Part shown: one piece after another, positions 40,254 to 44,136 of the stretch
Layout of the letters: the number at the start of each line of letters is the position of its first letter
Numbering within the stretch: position 1 is the stretch's first letter
Position numbers and translations under genes: made by a program
Source of the DNA: a virus
Reading direction: 5' to 3' (one strand)
Length of the DNA stretch: 44,136 nt
Virus record (IMG/VR): IMGVR_UViG_3300022868_000039
Span: 1-44,136 of that record
Notes under the pieces: model-generated
What the model was told of the DNA's origin: nothing
Seen by the model: only the letters and a program-made list of their open reading frames with translations
The model's database searches: none

Positions 40254-40901
40254 CTAATAAATATACTTTTTACTGAAATATCTTGGGTATCTTTTTTCTT
40301 GACCTTTAGTTGTTTCAAAATGTTTAACTTCAAATGTGGGTAAATATCCTACTTGAAAACCATTTTGTCTGAAGTATTCATTTAAGGTTTTATCATTTAA
40401 CACCTTACATTTACTTACTAACTCAGTGAAATCTTCAAACTTCATAGCTCTAAAAATTCCACCTATGTGCTGTGTTTCATTAAATTCAAAAGAGGCAACC
40501 TTTTTTGTCTTTACTATCTCTGGGACAGTATCTATGCCTTTAACTACGGGGCTAACAATTAATTTTTTTAAATCATCGGTAAATACTTCGGCTATTTTAC
40601 TTATAGTATCAGGAGTTAAAATTTCACAGTCAGGGTCTACCTTTATAACTATATCTATATGCCTTGATTTAAACCAATCATAAGCCTGTTTAGTTGCCCC
40701 TGTAATTCCCCTATTCTCATTATTCCTAATAACTTGGAAGCCTTCTTCTTTTAACCATTCGTAAGTTCCATCTGTTGACCCATTGTCTACAATTATATGT
40801 TCATACGAAATACCTGCTTTATCTTTTAAAGCCTTTAGACAATGGTAAGTATAATACAAACGGTCAAGAGTTATACTAAAAATTCCTATTTTTTTATTCA
40901 T
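40254..40901 (-). CDS. Glycosyltransferase family 2-like, 216 aa
   Basis: I chose ATG 40901 (MNKKIGIFSITLDRLYYTYH), which follows the previous stop by four bases, over 40934. GT2 features are HIIVDNGSTDGTYEWLK, NRGITGATKQAYDWFK and IVIKVDPDCEIL, with a DPD metal motif. It has an accessory C-terminus (FQVGYLPTFEVKHFETTKG). It forms one run with the GT-D-like and methyltransferase genes. Acceptor unknown. Confidence 0.85.
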   Translation of the reverse strand: MNKKIGIFSITLDRLYYTYHCLKALKDKAGISYEHIIVDNGSTDGTYEWLKEEGFQVIRNNENRGITGATKQAYDWFKSRHIDIVIKVDPDCEILTPDTISKIAEVFTDDLKKLIVSPVVKGIDTVPEIVKTKKVASFEFNETQHIGGIFRAMKFEDFTELVSKCKVLNDKTLNEYFRQNGFQVGYLPTFEVKHFETTKGQEKRYPRYFSKKYIY

Positions 40902-40905
40902 AAAT

Positions 40906-41694
40906 TTAAGATAATAATGATTCATCAAAATCAAATTTTTCTATGTGCATTCGTTGTTTTTCACCTTCACCTGCAAAAGCAGTTAGAATATGCCCAACAT
41001 CAAGAGATATTTTTCCCATTCTTTTTATTTGTGGTCCAAGATAATGTGAAGCAATGCCCATTCCCAGCAAGGCTACTTGAAAATCATATTCTTCAATTTC
41101 TTTCAACATTTTATGTGCTTCACTACCTAAATTAGAAAACTCTGAACAACCAACTGCCCCGACTACTTGTATTTTATGTAGATTCATTTTTTCATAATGT
41201 TGGACAAATTTTTTATGCTTCGTTCTTTCAAAAATAGCTGGAGCGTGATATCCAACCAATAATACTTTTGCCCCACTAAGCATATCAAACAATTCCCCCG
41301 AAGCAACCATTTGATATCTATCTGCTAAAGTAGTAATTATCTTTAATCCTTCAATACCATAATGTTTGAGTATTTCAGGATACATATAGAAAAATTTACC
41401 CCAATCAGTAGTTTGAACTCTGGTGTCTGTTTCTTTTCTTCTTAGTGGGTGAGAAAAAACATAATCATTCTCTGGCAATAATCGGATAATATCTTTTTTC
41501 AAAATAACATCACTTGGTTTAACTCCACTAATTGATAAATATTTTTCTAAATGAGGTATTTCCGCTATTTCAGGACACGCTAAAAATATTTGTTCAGCAT
41601 CACCAAGAGAATTTACTGAGAAAGGTAACTTACAAGTGTGAGCCACTTGCAAATCCTTTATCATTTCTTCGTAGGTTGCATTAGTATACTTCAT
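40906..41694 (-). CDS. GT-D-fold glycosyltransferase candidate, 262 aa
   Basis: I chose ATG 41694 (MKYTNATYEEMIKDLQ) because it follows the previous stop directly and has the exact AATCTTATG context. LPFSVNSLGDAEQIFLA resembles the S-x-x-R-x-GDGE opening motif of GT-D (DUF1792) enzymes, with an altered core. The C-terminal LLGMGIASHYLGPQ and ISLDVGHILTAF match the family's LG-P/iDiGHi elements. GT-D enzymes transfer glucose or related sugars onto protein-linked glycans. Confidence 0.65.
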   Translation of the reverse strand: MKYTNATYEEMIKDLQVAHTCKLPFSVNSLGDAEQIFLACPEIAEIPHLEKYLSISGVKPSDVILKKDIIRLLPENDYVFSHPLRRKETDTRVQTTDWGKFFYMYPEILKHYGIEGLKIITTLADRYQMVASGELFDMLSGAKVLLVGYHAPAIFERTKHKKFVQHYEKMNLHKIQVVGAVGCSEFSNLGSEAHKMLKEIEEYDFQVALLGMGIASHYLGPQIKRMGKISLDVGHILTAFAGEGEKQRMHIEKFDFDESLLS

Positions 41695-41698
41695 AAGA

Positions 41699-42142
41699 TT
41701 AAAATTTATAAATATAAGTTGCAAAAAGATGGTCTATTTCGTGTTGAAAAACTTTTGCAGTTTGACCCTTCACATCCTCCTCTATAAAATCTGTTAAGTC
41801 GCCTTCTTGAATTAATTGGTATTTAACTACACATTTATGGTGGCGTTGAACTGTGATAGGTGCTTCTTCTGGAAAAGTAACACAACCCTCAACAGAATCA
41901 ACCGTTGCGTTAGTGTGGTTAATTATTACAGGATTAACTACTATCTTTTTAGTGTTAGTTACAAAAAAAGCTAAGGGGTCTTGGTCATCTATTTGAGGAT
42001 GAGCCAAAGCAAATATCTGTGAAAAATTGCCTTTTGGTTTAAGACAAAAATCAAGCATTTTCTGAGCCTCTTGAATAACCCGTTGTAAGTCAGAAATAGC
42101 AACTTCTCGACTTATTTTTGTGTGTGGATATACTATTTGCAT
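41699..42142 (-). CDS. def: Peptide deformylase
   Basis: 147 residues with two of the three PDF motifs: EGCVTF (residues 85-90, normally EGCxS) and QHEIDH (133-138), the HExxH metal site. The first motif (GxGLAAxQ) is degenerate, reading IFALAHPQ at 43-50, with both glycines lost. PDF removes N-formyl from new proteins; phage-encoded copies are known, often in phages with their own translation adjustments. Start in an exact AATCTTATG context. Confidence 0.85.
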   Translation of the reverse strand: MQIVYPHTKISREVAISDLQRVIQEAQKMLDFCLKPKGNFSQIFALAHPQIDDQDPLAFFVTNTKKIVVNPVIINHTNATVDSVEGCVTFPEEAPITVQRHHKCVVKYQLIQEGDLTDFIEEDVKGQTAKVFQHEIDHLFATYIYKF

Positions 42143-42148
42143 AAGATT

Positions 42149-42646
42149 TTAAACCCAGTTAATTTCAGCATTCTTAGCTCCTGGCACAGAATTCTTTATA
42201 AAATCGTCATCTTCTTTTGTAACCTTTGTTCCCCCCCGACCATCAGCTAACTTCCTAATTGATTCTCCTTTATCTGTAGGAGTTAATTGTTTTCTTGAGA
42301 TTGTGTCGTTTTTTTCCAGCTTATCAATAGTTTTTAATAGTCTGGGGTCAGGTGGAGTTTTATTTGGTTCTACGGGAGTATGCCCCCTTACTGGTGGCAC
42401 AGGAGGGCTTCTAAGTAATTCAATCCTTTGCTTATAGCCACAGCTAAAACAATTTAAGATACCAGACTCTAAATCTATACTCATTCTGGTATCACACTTC
42501 GGACAGAACATTTCTGAACTTTTAGCTCGTTCAATTAACTCCATAATACCTGCGGTTGCCTTTCCTCGCAGTTCTTCTGGAATATCATAATTCTGAACAA
42601 ACTCCTCTACTCTTTGACGAATAGTTTTTTCTTTTTTTCTTGGCAT
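42149..42646 (-). CDS. Zinc-ribbon protein, 165 aa
   Basis: I chose ATG 42646 (MPRKKEKTIRQRVEEFVQNY), in an exact AATCTTATG context, over 42697, which overlaps the upstream gene. A helical N-terminus is followed by MFCPKCDTRMSIDLESGILN, then CFSCGYKQR, a C-x2-C / C-x2-C zinc ribbon. Then come a proline-rich linker and a basic C-terminus. Nucleic-acid or ribosome binding is plausible; no family named. Confidence 0.65.
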   Translation of the reverse strand: MPRKKEKTIRQRVEEFVQNYDIPEELRGKATAGIMELIERAKSSEMFCPKCDTRMSIDLESGILNCFSCGYKQRIELLRSPPVPPVRGHTPVEPNKTPPDPRLLKTIDKLEKNDTISRKQLTPTDKGESIRKLADGRGGTKVTKEDDDFIKNSVPGAKNAEINWV

Positions 42647-42650
42647 AAGA

Positions 42651-42875
42651 TTATTCTTTATTAAATGCTTTTGCAAATTTTTTAAAAAATTGGTCATAAT
42701 TTTCTTTTGGGCTAATGACTTTTTCTTCTTTGGGGGCTGGCAAACTCCGTTCTATCATTATATTTACTACTTTCATCCCCCTGTTTGCATCGTGGTCAAT
42801 GCTAACTCCTGAGGCATAACCAATAGTTGTCCCATTTAGTTTAACTTCAGTTTGTCCTCGAGCATACATATTCAT
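42651..42875 (-). CDS. Hypothetical protein, 74 aa
   Basis: Begins MNMYARGQTEVKLNGTTIGY and includes ASGVSIDHDANRGMKVVNIM, a short beta-rich domain, followed by a proline-charged linker and a helical end (YDQFFKKFAKAF). It overlaps the upstream gene by four bases (ATGA). No family recognised. Confidence 0.6.
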   Translation of the reverse strand: MNMYARGQTEVKLNGTTIGYASGVSIDHDANRGMKVVNIMIERSLPAPKEEKVISPKENYDQFFKKFAKAFNKE

Positions 42876-43033
42876 ACATTTCTATCAATTAAACTCGGCA
42901 CTAAGTCAGGCTTTTTCGCTTTTCGCATAACTGCCCCAACCTCGTCTTTGAAAAATTCATCATAAACTTCATCTTTTTTCTTACTCTTAATTCTGGTAGC
43001 CATTTTAATTTTTTTACCTTTTGTATATTGCAT
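42872..43033 (-). CDS. Small basic hypothetical protein, 53 aa
   Basis: The ORF begins MQYTKGKKIKMATRIKSKKK and continues DEVYDEFFKDEVGAVMRKAK. It ends in TGA inside an ATGA overlap with the next gene. A start at the second Met (MATRIKSKK) is possible. It fills a gap with no competing frame. Function unknown. Confidence 0.55.
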   Translation of the reverse strand: MQYTKGKKIKMATRIKSKKKDEVYDEFFKDEVGAVMRKAKKPDLVPSLIDRNV

Positions 43034-43035
43034 AA

Positions 43036-43344
43036 TCAAATAACGCCCCTTATAACTTTTTGTTTATAGAGAAATTTTTTCCGTTCTCTGATTTTATCCT
43101 TGTTCCTTTGATAATAGCTTTGGTCGTAACCTCTCTTTCTCTCAGATACTTTATTCTTTTCTAAAATCTCTTCTTTATTATCCAGATAATAGCTTTTGGC
43201 ACTGTCGTTTAATTTCTTACGATGCTGTTGGTAATAAATCTTTTGTTTAATTTTTGTTTTTGCTTTATTGCGATGGTAATACGAAGGTCTCTCAACTTTG
43301 TTGGTTGGATTTTCCTTTTTTTGGTTTGTGATTGCTTGTTCCAT
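43036..43344 (-). CDS. Basic repeat protein with YYxxNKxK motifs, 102 aa
   Basis: I use ATG 43344 (MEQAITNQKKENP) because the longer frame to 43419 overlaps the glycosyltransferase stop. Four loose repeats (YYHRNKAKTKIKQK, YYQQHRKKLND, YYLDNKEEILEKNK, YYQRNKDKIRERKK) give a highly basic, helical protein. Similar YY-x2-NK repeats are sometimes found beside HNH nucleases in phages; none is adjacent here. A DNA-binding role is a guess. Confidence 0.6.
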   Translation of the reverse strand: MEQAITNQKKENPTNKVERPSYYHRNKAKTKIKQKIYYQQHRKKLNDSAKSYYLDNKEEILEKNKVSERKRGYDQSYYQRNKDKIRERKKFLYKQKVIRGVI

Positions 43345-43351
43345 ATATTTA

Positions 43352-44095
43352 TTATTTAAAAACCCACTTTTTAGAATAGTAATACCAATTATCCGTTTCT
43401 TTAGAATATCTACCCTCACTCATTGACTCATAATGATAAAGCTCTGATTTACAGGCATACCAGATAGTTTTGCCATTTTCACGATAGCGATTACATAAAT
43501 CTATGTCCTCCCACCCTAACCAATACTTTTCATCAAATCCGCCCATATCTAAGAATTCTTTTTTATTGACCAACATACACGCACCAGTAACTGCAGGATA
43601 TTCTTTATCTTCATTGACTGCTTTAACATCTCTATCCACCCCAAAATACCTATGGAAAGGGTATTTAAACTGGTCAAATTTAATCCCTGCGTGTTGAATA
43701 GTGCCTGCCCCTGGAATAATTAGTTTAGCCCCAGTAACCCCCGCTTTATTGTGTTTATGGCATTTGAGCAACTCTATTAACCAATTCTCTAATGGTAAAG
43801 TGTCATTATTTAAAAAGCATAGATAAGTTCCTCTTGCTAATCTCGCCCCCTGATTGTTAGCCATTGAATACCCTTTATTTTCAGTATTTCTTACATACAC
43901 CCCTGCAATATTATAAGGTTTGCACTTCTTAAAAAATTCTTTTATGACTGTTTCAGAATTATCTGTTGAATTATTGTCTATAATAATAAGCTCACAAGGA
44001 TGATAATGGGTATTAGCAAATAAATAAGATAACATCTGCAGAGTAAATTCTCGCTTATTAAATATTGGAATGATAATAGAAATAGCTGGTTTCAT
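43352..44095 (-). CDS. Glycosyltransferase family 2, 247 aa
   Basis: A clear GT2 enzyme: AISIIIPIFNKREFTLQMLS, ELIIIDNNSTDNSE, NKGYSMANNQGARLARGTYL, the NNDT metal motif, VTGACMLVNKKEFLDMGGFD and GWEDIDLCNRYRENG. It is the first sugar-active gene transcribed in this window's minus block. Acceptor unknown. Confidence 0.9.
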   Translation of the reverse strand: MKPAISIIIPIFNKREFTLQMLSYLFANTHYHPCELIIIDNNSTDNSETVIKEFFKKCKPYNIAGVYVRNTENKGYSMANNQGARLARGTYLCFLNNDTLPLENWLIELLKCHKHNKAGVTGAKLIIPGAGTIQHAGIKFDQFKYPFHRYFGVDRDVKAVNEDKEYPAVTGACMLVNKKEFLDMGGFDEKYWLGWEDIDLCNRYRENGKTIWYACKSELYHYESMSEGRYSKETDNWYYYSKKWVFK

Positions 44096-44099
44096 ATTT

Positions 44100-44135
44100 T
44101 TATTCGCTAACCAAAGGATGATAATTATATTTTAT
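44100..44135 (-). CDS. C-terminal end of a further gene (partial)
   Basis: One minus-strand frame reads IKYNYHPLVSE and stops at 44100-44102, four bases before the glycosyltransferase start at 44095. That spacing is the norm in this block, so it is probably the end of a gene that starts outside the window. No function can be given. Confidence 0.4.
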   Translation of the reverse strand: MKYNYHPLVSE

Positions 44136-44136
44136 G

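Noticed and set aside
1-44136. Alternative genetic code with UGA as an amino acid
   Set aside because: Several genes end in TGA in ATGA overlaps (e.g. 83, 4327, 7890, 8315, 42872), so UGA works as stop.

Overview
This window looks like one segment of an AT-rich genome of a tailed, siphovirus-like bacteriophage (or prophage). It carries a major capsid protein, a prohead protease, head-tail connectors, a tail tube protein, a frameshifted tail-assembly chaperone, a long tape measure, distal tail and tail-tip proteins, and lysis candidates. No terminase or portal is visible; they probably lie outside the window. UGA is used as a normal stop, so a UGA-recoding host is unlikely. Most genes lack a Shine-Dalgarno sequence and start after an A/T-rich leader, often AATCTT directly before ATG. 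One textbook sigma70-type promoter is present. The host cannot be named from this sequence.

Layout. (1) 1-9912, plus strand: a tightly packed early or accessory block. It holds GroES and GroEL separated by small ORFs, a ParB-like protein flanked by two cysteine-cluster proteins, an HU/IHF-like protein, an HNH nuclease, several small unknowns, and a RuvC-type resolvase fused in frame to a NUMOD3/HNH homing-endonuclease module. (2) 9917-10013: hairpins forming the convergent terminator. (3) 9988-44135, minus strand (read right to left): a glycosyltransferase, small unknowns, a peptide deformylase, more sugar-modifying enzymes, a zinc-ribbon protein, a terminator, prohead protease with acidic scaffold, major capsid protein, small virion candidates, three more glycosyltransferases, a probable decoration protein, a holin, a giant repeat protein, connectors, tail genes, a papain-like cysteine peptidase, two tiny membrane proteins, and finally a second homing endonuclease with its own promoter.

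The most unusual feature is a 14-residue repeat with consensus T-x-I-[ST]-[AG]-K-[AG]-x-I plus five variable residues. About 61 tandem copies make up the middle of a 1492-residue protein. About 7 copies occur in the tail-tip protein, and what look like single copies sit at the N-termini of two head-tail connector proteins. The giant protein ends in a second copy of the head-closure domain, so it may be a neck or collar fibre.

How the genes may work together (inference): GroES/GroEL help fold virion proteins; eight sugar-active ORFs interleaved with the capsid genes may build or attach a glycan on the particle or modify the host surface; ParB, HU and RuvC handle the phage DNA; the holin, cysteine peptidase and small membrane proteins are lysis candidates.
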